A stretch of 64,000 nucleotides of DNA, taken from NCBI RefSeq assembly GCF_009711225.1, contig NZ_WMIE01000002.1:124001-188000 (forward strand), read 5' to 3'. Positions 47,597 through 55,689 of this stretch are shown one piece after another. The stretch's first letter is position 1, and each line of letters opens with the position of its first letter. The notes under the pieces were generated by a model. It was not told the DNA's origin. It did no database searches and saw only the letters and a list, made by a program, of their open reading frames with translations. The DNA is from Paracoccus aestuariivivens (lineage in GTDB: Bacteria > Pseudomonadota > Alphaproteobacteria > Rhodobacterales > Rhodobacteraceae). A program made the translations under genes and the position numbers.

Positions 47597-48703
47597 ATGT
47601 CTTTGACCGATTACTTCGATGCTTATTGCCGGAAATATCAGGCGTATAAGGGCGGACCGTGGTGCTACGAAGATGGTTGCATCTATCGCGGTCTGGACCT
47701 GCTGACCGATGCCACCCGTGACCCACGCTGGCGTGCGCATCTGCATCGCTTTGTCGATGCGCAGATCGGGCCGGACGGAAGCCTGAAGGGCTATGATCCC
47801 GAGGAATTCAACATCGACAATATCCTGTCGGGTCGTGTCCTGTTCCCGCTATGGCGCGAAACCGGCGATGACCGCTATCTGGCCGCAGCGCGCCTGCTTG
47901 TCGGACAGCTTGATCGGCATCCTCGTATCAGCACCGGAAACTACTGGCACAAGCTGCGCTATCCGCATCAGGTCTGGCTGGACGGGTTGTATATGGCGCT
48001 GCCGTTCCAGATCGAATTCGGGCAAGCGACTGGCGAAACCGACCGGATCAAGGACGCTTTGGCCCAATTCCAGTCGGCGCTGGATCTGACTGAAACGCCC
48101 AGCGGGCTATACGCCCATGGCTATGACGAAAGCCGCGAGCAGCGTTGGTCCGATCCCGAAACCGGCAAGTCTCCGGCGGTGTGGTCGCGGGCTATGGGGT
48201 GGCTCGCCATGGCGCTGGTCGATGCGCTGGTTATGCTGCCAAACGACGAGACGACGGCCGGGTTGCGGCTGCGGACCAAGCGTATGTTGCTGAAACTCGC
48301 GGATTTACAGACAGCGGGCGGGCTATGGTCGCAGGTGCTGGAAGCGCCCGATCTGCAAGGAAACTATGAAGAAAGCTCGGCTTCGGCGATGTTTGCCTAT
48401 GCGTTCCTGCGGGCGGCAAGGCTGGGGGTGGTCTCCAGCGCGGATGCGGACCGTTTGCGCGATGCGGGGCTGAAGGCGTTGCATGCGCTTGAGACGCGTT
48501 GTGTCGTGTCGGAAAGCGGCGAGCGGCATTTCTCGGGGATCTGCTCGGTCGCCGGTCTGGGCGGGTTCAGCGGCGTCTATCGTGACGGCACGCCGGAATA
48601 CTACCTGACCGAGGCTGTCGTCGCCGACGATGCCAAGGGTGTCGGCCCGCTGATGATGGCCAGCGCCGAAGCCGAATATGTGGCGTCACTGGCCGCCGAA
48701 TAG
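47597..48703 (+). CDS. GH105 unsaturated uronyl hydrolase
   Basis: An (alpha/alpha)6-barrel hydrolase that releases the unsaturated uronate from the non-reducing end of lyase-produced pectic oligomers (rhamnogalacturonyl or galacturonyl type). The 368-residue protein contains the family motif HQVWLDGLYMALPF with catalytic Asp129, FNIDNILSGRVLF, and GNYWHKLRYP. No signal peptide, so cytoplasmic. Its product is the substrate for KdgF. A strong terminator follows, closing the Tog-like operon. Confidence 0.92.
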   Translation: MSLTDYFDAYCRKYQAYKGGPWCYEDGCIYRGLDLLTDATRDPRWRAHLHRFVDAQIGPDGSLKGYDPEEFNIDNILSGRVLFPLWRETGDDRYLAAARLLVGQLDRHPRISTGNYWHKLRYPHQVWLDGLYMALPFQIEFGQATGETDRIKDALAQFQSALDLTETPSGLYAHGYDESREQRWSDPETGKSPAVWSRAMGWLAMALVDALVMLPNDETTAGLRLRTKRMLLKLADLQTAGGLWSQVLEAPDLQGNYEESSASAMFAYAFLRAARLGVVSSADADRLRDAGLKALHALETRCVVSESGERHFSGICSVAGLGGFSGVYRDGTPEYYLTEAVVADDAKGVGPLMMASAEAEYVASLAAE

Positions 48704-48727
48704 ACGGCTTTCGAATCAAAATGGATC

Positions 48728-48757
48728 AAGGCGCGGCTTCGGCCGCGCCTTTTTTTC
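48728..48757 (+). terminator. Strong terminator after GH105
   Basis: Ten-base stem AAGGCGCGGC/GCCGCGCCTT capped by a TTCG (UUCG) tetraloop and followed by a run of seven T. It ends the 41808-48703 operon. Confidence 0.92.
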
Positions 48758-48784
48758 ATGTCCACTCAAGCATGTTTGCCAACA

Positions 48785-48803
48785 TGTAAGACAAGTCTTG
48801 ACA
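48785..48803. promoter_or_regulatory. GntR-type operator overlapping a -35 element
   Basis: TGTAAGACAAG (48785-48795) runs directly into TTGACA (48798-48803), and AAGAC-AA-GTCTT forms a short palindrome (48788-48799). The same 11 bases occur in reverse orientation at 54203-54213 beside a GntR gene. It lies about 60 bases before the enolase-family gene, so repression of this operon is likely. A -10 element is not clear (TACGCA at 18-base spacing). Confidence 0.6.
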
Positions 48804-48861
48804 GGTACTCGGCAGATTGGGTACGCATATTGCAGAAAATCGAAGCCTGCGAGGAGTTGCC

Positions 48862-50010
48862 ATGATCATCACGCATGTAGAGGCGCGCGTCTTCAAGACC
48901 ACGACGCGCCGTCACTCGGACAGCGCGGGCCATGCCCATCCGGGGCCTGCCCACCAAGTCCAGCAGGCGATGTTGACCATTCGCACCGAGGACGGACACG
49001 AGGGGCACTCCTTTACCGCACCGGAAATCGTGCGCGAGCATGTGCTTGAGAAATTCGTCCGTAAGGTGCTTGTCGGACAGGATGCCCGCGACCGCGAGCG
49101 TCTGTGGCAGGAACTGGCGCATTGGCAGCGTGGTTCGGCGGCGCAGTTGACCGACCGCACTCTGGCTGTTGTCGATTGCGCGCTGTGGGATCTGGCAGGC
49201 CGTGCGCTGAACCAGCCGGTCTATAAGCTGATCGGCGGCTATCGCGACAAGGTTCTGGCTTACGGCTCGATCATGTGTGGCGACGAACTCGAGGGCGGCC
49301 TTGCCACCCCCGAGGATTATGGCCGCTTTGCCGAAACGCTGGTCAAGCGCGGCTACAAGGGCATCAAACTTCATACATGGATGCCTCCGGTCAGCTGGGC
49401 TCCGGATGTCCGCATGGACCTGAAAGCCTGCGCCGCCGTGCGCGAGGCGGTCGGACCCGATATCCGCCTGATGATCGACGCCTTCCACTGGTATTCGCGC
49501 TCGGACGCGCTGGCGCTTGGCAAGGGCTTGGAAAAGCTGGGCTTTGACTGGATCGAAGAGCCGATGGATGAACAGTCGATGTCCTCCTATAAGTGGCTCT
49601 CCGAGAATCTGGACATTCCGGTCGTGGGTCCTGAAAGCGCCGCGGGCAAGCATTGGCACCGCGCGGAATGGGTCAAGTTTGGTGCTTGCGACATCCTGCG
49701 CACCGGCGTGAACGATGTCGGCGGCATTACTCCGGCGCTGAAAACCATGCATATGGCGGAAGCGTTCGGCATGGAATGCGAGGTTCACGGCAACACGGCG
49801 ATGAACCTGCATGTCGTTGCCGCAACCAAGAACTGCCGCTGGTACGAGCGCGGGCTGCTGCATCCGTTCCTCGAATATGATGACGGGCACGATTACCTGA
49901 AATCGCTTTCGGACCCGATGGACCGCGACGGCTTTGTCCATGTGCCGGACCGTCCGGGTCTGGGCGAAGACATCGACTTCGACTTCATCGAAAACAACCG
50001 CTTGAAGTGA
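48862..50010 (+). CDS. Enolase-superfamily acid-sugar dehydratase, unknown specificity
   Basis: A 382-residue mandelate racemase-group protein. Metal ligands fit D206 (MIDAFHWY), E232 (WIEEPM) and E258 (VVGPESAAG); a His-Asp dyad fits H309 and D285. At the usual KxK site it has K169-L-H171 (YKGIKLHTW), so the second lysine is replaced by histidine. This separates it from gci (35774) and leaves its reaction open: probably dehydration of a sugar acid using the His-Asp dyad. ATG 48862 follows GAGGAG. It heads an operon with an SGNH hydrolase and a peptide-type binding protein. Confidence 0.8.
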   Translation: MIITHVEARVFKTTTRRHSDSAGHAHPGPAHQVQQAMLTIRTEDGHEGHSFTAPEIVREHVLEKFVRKVLVGQDARDRERLWQELAHWQRGSAAQLTDRTLAVVDCALWDLAGRALNQPVYKLIGGYRDKVLAYGSIMCGDELEGGLATPEDYGRFAETLVKRGYKGIKLHTWMPPVSWAPDVRMDLKACAAVREAVGPDIRLMIDAFHWYSRSDALALGKGLEKLGFDWIEEPMDEQSMSSYKWLSENLDIPVVGPESAAGKHWHRAEWVKFGACDILRTGVNDVGGITPALKTMHMAEAFGMECEVHGNTAMNLHVVAATKNCRWYERGLLHPFLEYDDGHDYLKSLSDPMDRDGFVHVPDRPGLGEDIDFDFIENNRLK

Positions 50011-50017
50011 GGGGAAG

Positions 50018-50644
50018 ATGAAGCAGATCCTTGCCTTCGGAGACAGCCTGACCTGGGGTGCTGATCCGGTCACGGGTCTGCGTCACCCGCCTGCCGCGCA
50101 ATGGCCGATGGTGCTGGAAGCCGAGCTTGGCAATGCCCGCGTCATCGGCGACGGTCTGGGTGGCAGGACGACCATCCGTGACGACCATTCCGGTGCCGCC
50201 AGCCGCAATGGGGCATGGGCGCTGCAAATGGCGCTTGGCGTACATATGCCGCTGGATCTGGTGATCCTCATGCTGGGGACGAACGATCTGAAGCCCGTGC
50301 ATGGCGGCCAGGCGATCTCGGCGCAAAGCGGCATCCGCCGTCTGGCCGAGATTGTCGAGACCTTCCCCTACAAGCCACGCAAGGCCGTGCCGAAGCTGTT
50401 GATTGTCGCACCGCCATTTTGTGGTCCCACCGCTTCCGGCGGACCTGCGGGCGGGCGGATCATTGCTGAATCGCAGCTTTTCGCGCCGCTTTACGCAAGT
50501 CTTGCCCGCGAACTGGGTTGCGGCTTCTTCGATGCGGCGACCGTGGCCAACCCCTCGGTCGAGGATGGTGTGCATCTAGACGCCGCAAATACCATTGCGA
50601 TCGGCAAGGCGCTGGCAGGACCGGTAGCGGACTTGCTCGCGTGA
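50018..50644 (+). CDS. SGNH/GDSL hydrolase, candidate deacetylase
   Basis: A 208-residue serine esterase with the four SGNH blocks: GDSLTWG (Ser10), GLGGRTT (Gly), GTND (Asn89) and DGVHLD (Asp183, His186). No signal peptide, so cytoplasmic. Relatives include arylesterases and carbohydrate acetylesterases. Between an acid-sugar enzyme and a transporter gene, removal of acetyl groups from imported pectic fragments is a reasonable inference, not shown by the sequence. Confidence 0.85.
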   Translation: MKQILAFGDSLTWGADPVTGLRHPPAAQWPMVLEAELGNARVIGDGLGGRTTIRDDHSGAASRNGAWALQMALGVHMPLDLVILMLGTNDLKPVHGGQAISAQSGIRRLAEIVETFPYKPRKAVPKLLIVAPPFCGPTASGGPAGGRIIAESQLFAPLYASLARELGCGFFDAATVANPSVEDGVHLDAANTIAIGKALAGPVADLLA

Positions 50645-50652
50645 TCAAATTC

Positions 50653-50677
50653 GACCAACCTGCCCGACAGGTTGGTC
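50653..50677 (+). other. Hairpin before the peptide-type binding-protein gene
   Basis: Perfect 10-base inverted repeat GACCAACCTG/CAGGTTGGTC with a CCCGA loop, 9 bases after the SGNH stop and 46 bases before the next start, without a T-run. It may be an RNA processing or stabilising element, or contain an operator (its GACAGGTT is also found at 54608). Confidence 0.5.
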
Positions 50678-50723
50678 CCACGGCGAGCCGCACGCCACTG
50701 ACGCGGCACCAAAGGGAGGAATG

Positions 50724-52319
50724 ATGAAACGTTTTCTGGCATCCGTAGCACTTGGCGCGTTGATGATTGGTGCGGCTCCGGCAGCATGGGCCGAAACGCC
50801 TGACAATCAGCTGATCGTCGCGACGACGATGAGCAACATCCTGACCCTCGATCCTGCTGCGATCACCGGTCGCGAGACGGTTCAGGTTCTGAACAACCTT
50901 TACGACACTCTGGTCACCCTGTCCCCCGAGGATCGCTCGATCCAGCCGCGCATGGCTGAAAGCTGGGACGTGGCCGAGGATCGCATGTCGATCACCTTCC
51001 ACCTACGCAAGGACGCGAAATTCGCTTCGGGCAATCCGGTGACCGCCGATGACGTAGTCTGGAGCCTGAAGCGTGTGATGACGCTGAACCTCGCACAGGC
51101 GAGCTTCCTTAAATCGCGCGGCGTCACTGCCGAGAACGCCGCCGAGCATTTCATCGCCGACGACGCTAACACCTTCACCTTCAAGCTGGCGAAGCCCGAT
51201 GATCCGGCGATGATCCTGATGATCCTTGCGCAGAACGGTCCCGGCTCGATCCTTGACAGCAAGACCGTACTTGAGAACGAGAAAGACGGCGATCAGGGGC
51301 AGGCATGGCTGACGTTGAACTCGGCCGGTTCGGGGCCCTATGTCCTGACCAAATGGGCGTCGAACGAATATATCATCCTGACCAAGAGCGATAATTACTG
51401 GGGCACCGCTCCGGCGATGGACCGCGTTCTGATGCGCCACCTGCCGGAATCGCAATCGCAGCGCCTGATGCTGGAAAAAGGCGATATCGACGTTGCCTAT
51501 TCGATGCAGGCACCCGATCTGACCGCCCTTGAGAAGGACGAGCATATCAAGATCGCCTCGACCCCCGGCGCGGGCTTCTACTACCTGTCCGTCTCGATGA
51601 AGGACGAGCGCTTCGCCAATCCGAAAGTGCGTGAGGCGCTGCGGCTGCTGATCGATTACGAAGGTCTGGATAAGGCCGTGATGCCTTACTACGGCAAACT
51701 GCACCAGCGTCCGCTGACCACCGGCGTTCTGGGCCAGTTGCCCGATCAGGGCTACAAGCTGGACGTCGCCAAGGCCAAGGAATTGCTGGCCGAGGCGGGC
51801 TATCCGAACGGCTTCAAGACCACCCTGCGCGTGCTGTCGGAAGACCCGTTCATCAAGGCCGCGACCGCGATCCAGAACACTCTGGCGCAGGCGGGCATTC
51901 AGGCCGAGATGATCACCGGTTCGGGCGACCAGATCTATGGCGCGATGCGCGAGCGTAACTTTGAACTGCTCGTCGGTCGTGGCGGCGGCGGCCAGCAGCC
52001 GCACCCGGACAGCAACCTGCGCGCCTTGGCTTATAACCCCGACAACGCGGACGAGGCGAAGCTGACCAACTATCAAGGTTGGCGCACCAGCTATTACGAC
52101 GCCAAGCTGAATGAGATGATCGAGGCGGCGCTGCTGGAACGCGATGCGGCCAAGCAAAAGACCGATTACGAAGAAATCCAGAATTATATGGACAAAACCG
52201 TGACCTCGATCATTCCGTTCTCGGAAGTGGTGGACAGTGCGGCGTTCCGTTCGGACATCGAAGGTCTGACTGTGAACCCGTGGCTGACCCGCTTCGAGAC
52301 CGTCACCAAAACGCGGTAA
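50724..52319 (+). CDS. Family-5 (peptide/oligosaccharide type) ABC binding protein
   Basis: A 531-residue SBP_bac_5 protein (DppA/OppA fold) with a signal peptide (AAPAAWA-ETPDN). Typical motifs: IQPRMAESWDVAEDRMSITF, FHLRKDAKFASGNPVTADDV, and GSGPYVLTKW. Such proteins bind peptides but also oligosaccharides or opines. GGAGG is 4 bases from ATG 50724, better than from ATG 50721. No permease follows directly; the matching permeases and ATPases are probably 54667-58184. In this setting a pectic fragment is a more likely ligand than a peptide. Confidence 0.88.
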   Translation: MKRFLASVALGALMIGAAPAAWAETPDNQLIVATTMSNILTLDPAAITGRETVQVLNNLYDTLVTLSPEDRSIQPRMAESWDVAEDRMSITFHLRKDAKFASGNPVTADDVVWSLKRVMTLNLAQASFLKSRGVTAENAAEHFIADDANTFTFKLAKPDDPAMILMILAQNGPGSILDSKTVLENEKDGDQGQAWLTLNSAGSGPYVLTKWASNEYIILTKSDNYWGTAPAMDRVLMRHLPESQSQRLMLEKGDIDVAYSMQAPDLTALEKDEHIKIASTPGAGFYYLSVSMKDERFANPKVREALRLLIDYEGLDKAVMPYYGKLHQRPLTTGVLGQLPDQGYKLDVAKAKELLAEAGYPNGFKTTLRVLSEDPFIKAATAIQNTLAQAGIQAEMITGSGDQIYGAMRERNFELLVGRGGGGQQPHPDSNLRALAYNPDNADEAKLTNYQGWRTSYYDAKLNEMIEAALLERDAAKQKTDYEEIQNYMDKTVTSIIPFSEVVDSAAFRSDIEGLTVNPWLTRFETVTKTR

Positions 52320-52328
52320 TCCAGCATT

Positions 52329-53429
52329 ATGGCCGGGATCACCGCAGATAATCTGGTGTTACGGCTGCAGAAAATGGCCTTGGCCCGTGGGTTTCCCGCG
52401 GGCTGGGCGCAAACTGGCGGTGGGTTTGCCGATTGGCAAAATGCCGCGCGCGCCTTGGCAGAGCGCCATATCCTGCCCGATCCGGCTTTGCGGGAACAGC
52501 CTTGCGGCTGGCGCACCGACGCGACCGAGGATCGGGGTGGCTATGTCGCGCATCAGGGGGCGATCCTTCTTGAGGACGATGACGAATGGCCGGCATTGAT
52601 GCTGCGTCCGAAATCTGCCGCGCCTCATCCCGCAGCGTTGATGTTGCATGATCACGGCTCGGAATTCCGCATCGGCAAGGAAAAATGCATTCGTCCGCTC
52701 AGACCGGATGCGGGGCCAGCGCAGGCTTGGGCCGACCGGTTCTTCGACGGTGTCTGGCCGGGTGACCGCCTGGCGGAACGGGGGTATCTGGTGCTGGCAG
52801 TCGATGCGCTTGGTTGGGGCGCGCGGCAGGGCAACGGCTACGAGGCACAGCAGGCGCTGGCCTGCAACCTGATGCAGATCGGGACCAGTCCCGCCGGTAT
52901 CCTGGCTGCCGAGGATATCGCAGCGGCACGGTTTTTGGCCGGATTGTCGGGGGTCGATCCGCAGCGGATCGGCGCAGTCGGCTTTTCGTTGGGCGGATTT
53001 CGGGCATGGCAGCTCGCGGCACTGTCGCCGCATATCTCGGCAGCGGTGGCTTCGGGCTGGATGGCAAGTCTACCGGGGCTGGCCGTTCCGGGGAACAACC
53101 AGATGCGCGGGCAGTCGGCATTCTGGATGACCCATCCGGGACTGCACGCACATCTGGACCTGCCGGATCTGGCCGGACTGGCCGCGCCAAAACCGTTGTA
53201 TTTCGAAGTTGGCGATCAGGATCACCTGTTTCCTGCGGCTGCGGTCGCGGCTGCATATGAACAGCTTGGCGCTATCTGGACGGCGGCAGGAGTCGTGCAA
53301 AACCTGCGGCTCGAGCGCCCGCCGGGCGGGCACGCATTCGGCAAACTCCGGCAGGACACGGCGTTACTTTGGTTAGGGCAGGCATTTGGCGTGTCTGATA
53401 CGGCTATAACAGGCTCGGAAATATGCTAG
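52329..53429 (+). CDS. Alpha/beta hydrolase, candidate pectic esterase
   Basis: A 366-residue alpha/beta hydrolase related to the dienelactone/acetyl xylan esterase groups. Nucleophile Ser220 lies in GAVGFSLGGFRAW, the acid in EVGDQDHLFP and the histidine in PPGGHAFGKL; the oxyanion region is LMLHDHGSEFRIG. No signal peptide, so cytoplasmic. It begins 9 bases after the binding protein gene, in the same operon. Ester removal from an imported sugar is an inference from position. Confidence 0.8.
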   Translation: MAGITADNLVLRLQKMALARGFPAGWAQTGGGFADWQNAARALAERHILPDPALREQPCGWRTDATEDRGGYVAHQGAILLEDDDEWPALMLRPKSAAPHPAALMLHDHGSEFRIGKEKCIRPLRPDAGPAQAWADRFFDGVWPGDRLAERGYLVLAVDALGWGARQGNGYEAQQALACNLMQIGTSPAGILAAEDIAAARFLAGLSGVDPQRIGAVGFSLGGFRAWQLAALSPHISAAVASGWMASLPGLAVPGNNQMRGQSAFWMTHPGLHAHLDLPDLAGLAAPKPLYFEVGDQDHLFPAAAVAAAYEQLGAIWTAAGVVQNLRLERPPGGHAFGKLRQDTALLWLGQAFGVSDTAITGSEIC

Positions 53430-53434
53430 ACAAG
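53424..53434. promoter_or_regulatory. GntR-type site upstream of the second gntR
   Basis: TGCTAGACAAG differs at two positions from the TGTAAGACAAG site at 48785. It overlaps the end of the alpha/beta hydrolase gene and lies 25 bases before the gntR start, as expected for autoregulation. On its own the match is weak. Confidence 0.4.
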
Positions 53435-53458
53435 TCAGGCGTAAACCGGAGAACTAGC

Positions 53459-54196
53459 ATGAAACCAGAATTAGCCGCAGTTCCCCCCATGCGCGAGTCC
53501 ATGGTGGACCGTATCAGCGACTCGCTGCGTCGCGAACTTGAGGCAGGCAACTTCCGGCCTGGAGATCGCTTGCCGAGCGAACATGAACTGACCCGAATCC
53601 ATTCGGTCAGCCGCGCTGTCGTGCGCGAGGCCATCGCCGCATTGCGCGCCGATGGTCTGGTCGAGGCGCGGAAAGGGGCAGGGGTCTTTGCCCTTGATCC
53701 GGCGACGCGAGAGGCGCGCCCCTTTGACGGGCTGACGACCGCGCGGATTTCTTCGGTCATCGAATTGCTGGAATTGCGCACCGCCTGCGAAGTGGAATCG
53801 GCTGCCTTGGCTGCTACCCGCAGGTCTCCGTCCCAACTAGAGGCCATTCTGGACGCGCACCGCGTCGTCGAACGCTGCCTGCGCGAGGGTCAGCCGACCC
53901 GCGATGCCGATTTCGAATTCCACCTTGCCATCGCCAATGCGACACAGAACCGCCGCTTTCCCGAATTCCTGCAGCTGATCCGTTCCGGCATTATTCCGCG
54001 TGGAGAATTGCAGGGCGGGCAACCCGGAGAGCGTCCCCGCGACTATAATTTGCATTTGCAAGACGAGCATAGTCGCATAGTTGACGCCATTCTCGAGGCT
54101 GACGGCATTGCGGCTGCCCAGCGGATGAAAGAACATCTGCGCGGCAGCCTCGAACGTTACCAGGAATTGCTGCGGGCAGGTGGCTCGGCAGCTTAG
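53459..54196 (+). CDS. GntR-family (FCD) regulator, paralogue of 31440
   Basis: A 245-residue regulator: winged helix (DSLRRELEAGNFRPGDRLPS to VVREAIAALRADGLVEARKG) and FCD domain (ELLELRTACEVESAALAATR, EFHLAIANATQNRRFPEFLQ). GGAGA precedes ATG 53459; the frame from 53423 overlaps the hydrolase gene. Many stretches match the first GntR (31440) closely, so they arose by duplication and may sense related uronate intermediates. It is flanked by the recurring TGTAAGACAAG-like sites and is the probable regulator of 48862-58184. Confidence 0.9.
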   Translation: MKPELAAVPPMRESMVDRISDSLRRELEAGNFRPGDRLPSEHELTRIHSVSRAVVREAIAALRADGLVEARKGAGVFALDPATREARPFDGLTTARISSVIELLELRTACEVESAALAATRRSPSQLEAILDAHRVVERCLREGQPTRDADFEFHLAIANATQNRRFPEFLQLIRSGIIPRGELQGGQPGERPRDYNLHLQDEHSRIVDAILEADGIAAAQRMKEHLRGSLERYQELLRAGGSAA

Positions 54197-54202
54197 ATAT
54201 AA

Positions 54203-54237
54203 CTTGTCTTACAGGATGTCTGGTATTATAAGACATC
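54203..54237. promoter_or_regulatory. Double GntR-type operator upstream of kdgF
   Basis: CTTGTCTTACA (54203-54213) is the exact reverse complement of the site at 48785-48795. Just after it GATGTCT (54215-54221) and AGACATC (54231-54237) form a perfect 7-base inverted repeat; its right half with flank, TATAAGACATCTT, resembles TGTAAGACAAGTT. The pair lies between gntR and kdgF, 24 bases before kdgF. Confidence 0.6.
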
Positions 54238-54260
54238 TTGCACGAGTGAGGAGATTCCCT

Positions 54261-54575
54261 ATGTCCCGTCCCGAATATCCCGTCGCAACTCCGGACAAAG
54301 GCGTCCAGCGGCAGGTATTGGCCGAGAACTCCGATCTGATGGTTGTTTCGTTCCGTTTCGAAACCGGCGCATGTGGTGCGTTGCACAATCATCCCCATAC
54401 GCAATCGACCTATGTCGCGAAGGGCAGCTTCAAGTTCTTCCGCGGCGACGAAACCCTTGTGCTGAACGTCGGCGACAGCATCGTCATTCCTTCCAATGTG
54501 ACGCATGGCTGCGAATGTCTGGATAGCGGTGAACTGATCGACTGCTTCACTCCGCGTCGAGACGACTTCTTGTAA
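54261..54575 (+). CDS. kdgF: Cupin KdgF, unsaturated uronate ketonisation
   Basis: Small cupin that linearises 4,5-unsaturated monouronate to 5-keto-4-deoxyuronate, the substrate of KduI. The 104-residue protein has the metal motif LHNHPHTQSTYVAKG (H42, H44 or H46, Q48), GDSIVIPSNVTHG (H82), and the family-specific C-terminus TPRRDDFL, whose Asp and Phe are known to matter in KdgF. GAGGAG precedes ATG 54261. With GH105 and kduID it completes the unsaturated-uronate branch. Confidence 0.9.
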   Translation: MSRPEYPVATPDKGVQRQVLAENSDLMVVSFRFETGACGALHNHPHTQSTYVAKGSFKFFRGDETLVLNVGDSIVIPSNVTHGCECLDSGELIDCFTPRRDDFL

Positions 54576-54600
54576 TCCGAACAGCGGCGCGCAACCGTCG

Positions 54601-54611
54601 CTTGTCTGACA
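54601..54611. promoter_or_regulatory. GntR-type site before the peptide-type permease genes
   Basis: CTTGTCTGACA, reverse complement TGTCAGACAAG, differs at one base from the 48785 site. It lies 56 bases before the permease gene at 54667, which suggests that this transporter has its own promoter under the same GntR regulator. Confidence 0.5.
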
Positions 54612-54666
54612 GGTTTTAGTTAGGTGGCATAGCGGGGGAGGCCGGCTTTGCCATCAGGGAGGATCT

Positions 54667-55689
54667 ATGCAGAATGCACAGCTGCGCCTGAAAAGCGTTT
54701 CGTCGCAGGCGACGACCATCCTCATCACGCTTCTCGGGCTTCTGGTTCTGACCTTCGTGATCGGCCGAATGATGCCCGCCGATCCGGTTCGGGCCATCGT
54801 CGGTGAGGATGCGACGCGAGAGACCTATGAGATGGTCTATCACCAATTGGGCCTTGACCGCCCGATCTGGGAACAATTCCTGCGCTATCTGGGCGACGTG
54901 CTGACCGGAGATTTCGGCACCTCGATCCGCACCGGCCAGCCGGTGATGCAGGATATCCTGCGCGCCATGCCTGCCACCATCGAGCTTGCCACCTTCGCCA
55001 TCCTGATCGGCGCGGGGCTTGGCATTCCGCTGGGCGTGACGGCTGCGGTGAACAAGGACAAGTGGCAGGACCATATCATCCGCGTTTTCAGCCTGTTCGG
55101 GCATTCGATGCCGATCTTCTGGACCGGGATGATCGCGCTGATCGTCTTCTATGCCCATCTGGGCTGGGTTGGCGGCTCGGGGCGGATGGAGCAGTTCTAT
55201 ATCGGCATGGTCGATGAACGCACCGGCTTCCTGCTGATCGACAGCCTGCTGGCCGGAGAGATGGATGTCTTCTGGTCCGCCGTGAACCACCTGATCCTGC
55301 CGGCCTCGCTTCTGGGCTATTCCTCTTCGGCCTATATCACCCGTATGACGCGCAGCTTCATGCTGGACCAGCTGGGGCAGGAATATATGACGACGGCCCG
55401 CGTGAAGGGCCTGTCGCGCGGCCAGACGATCTGGCTGCATGCCTTCGGCAACATCCGCGTCCAGTTGGTGACCATCGTAGCTTTGGCTTACGGCTCGCTT
55501 CTGGAAGGGGCGGTGCTGATCGAGACCGTCTTCGCATGGCCCGGGTTCGGGCAGTATCTGACGAACAACCTGATCATCGGCGACATGAATGCTGTCATGA
55601 CCTGTGTGCTGATCGTCGGCGTCATCTTCATCGTGCTGAACCTGCTCTCGGATTTGCTGTACCGTACCTTTGACCCGAGGACGAAATGA
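54667..55689 (+). CDS. Peptide-type ABC transporter permease 1 (DppB family)
   Basis: A 340-residue DppB/OppB-type permease: N-terminal helix LITLLGLLVLTFVIGRMMPAD, further helices including ATIELATFAILIGAGLGIPL, and the EAA loop EYMTTARVKGLSRGQTIWLH. It forms a complex with the next permease and two ATPases. The cognate receptor is probably the binding protein at 50724, because no receptor gene is within this four-gene unit. Confidence 0.9.
   Translation: MQNAQLRLKSVSSQATTILITLLGLLVLTFVIGRMMPADPVRAIVGEDATRETYEMVYHQLGLDRPIWEQFLRYLGDVLTGDFGTSIRTGQPVMQDILRAMPATIELATFAILIGAGLGIPLGVTAAVNKDKWQDHIIRVFSLFGHSMPIFWTGMIALIVFYAHLGWVGGSGRMEQFYIGMVDERTGFLLIDSLLAGEMDVFWSAVNHLILPASLLGYSSSAYITRMTRSFMLDQLGQEYMTTARVKGLSRGQTIWLHAFGNIRVQLVTIVALAYGSLLEGAVLIETVFAWPGFGQYLTNNLIIGDMNAVMTCVLIVGVIFIVLNLLSDLLYRTFDPRTK

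Noticed and set aside
48785..48799. Reading the 48785 motif as a -35 element only
   Set aside because: The TTGACA is real, but the identical 11-base motif beside gntR and the related copies argue for an operator as well.
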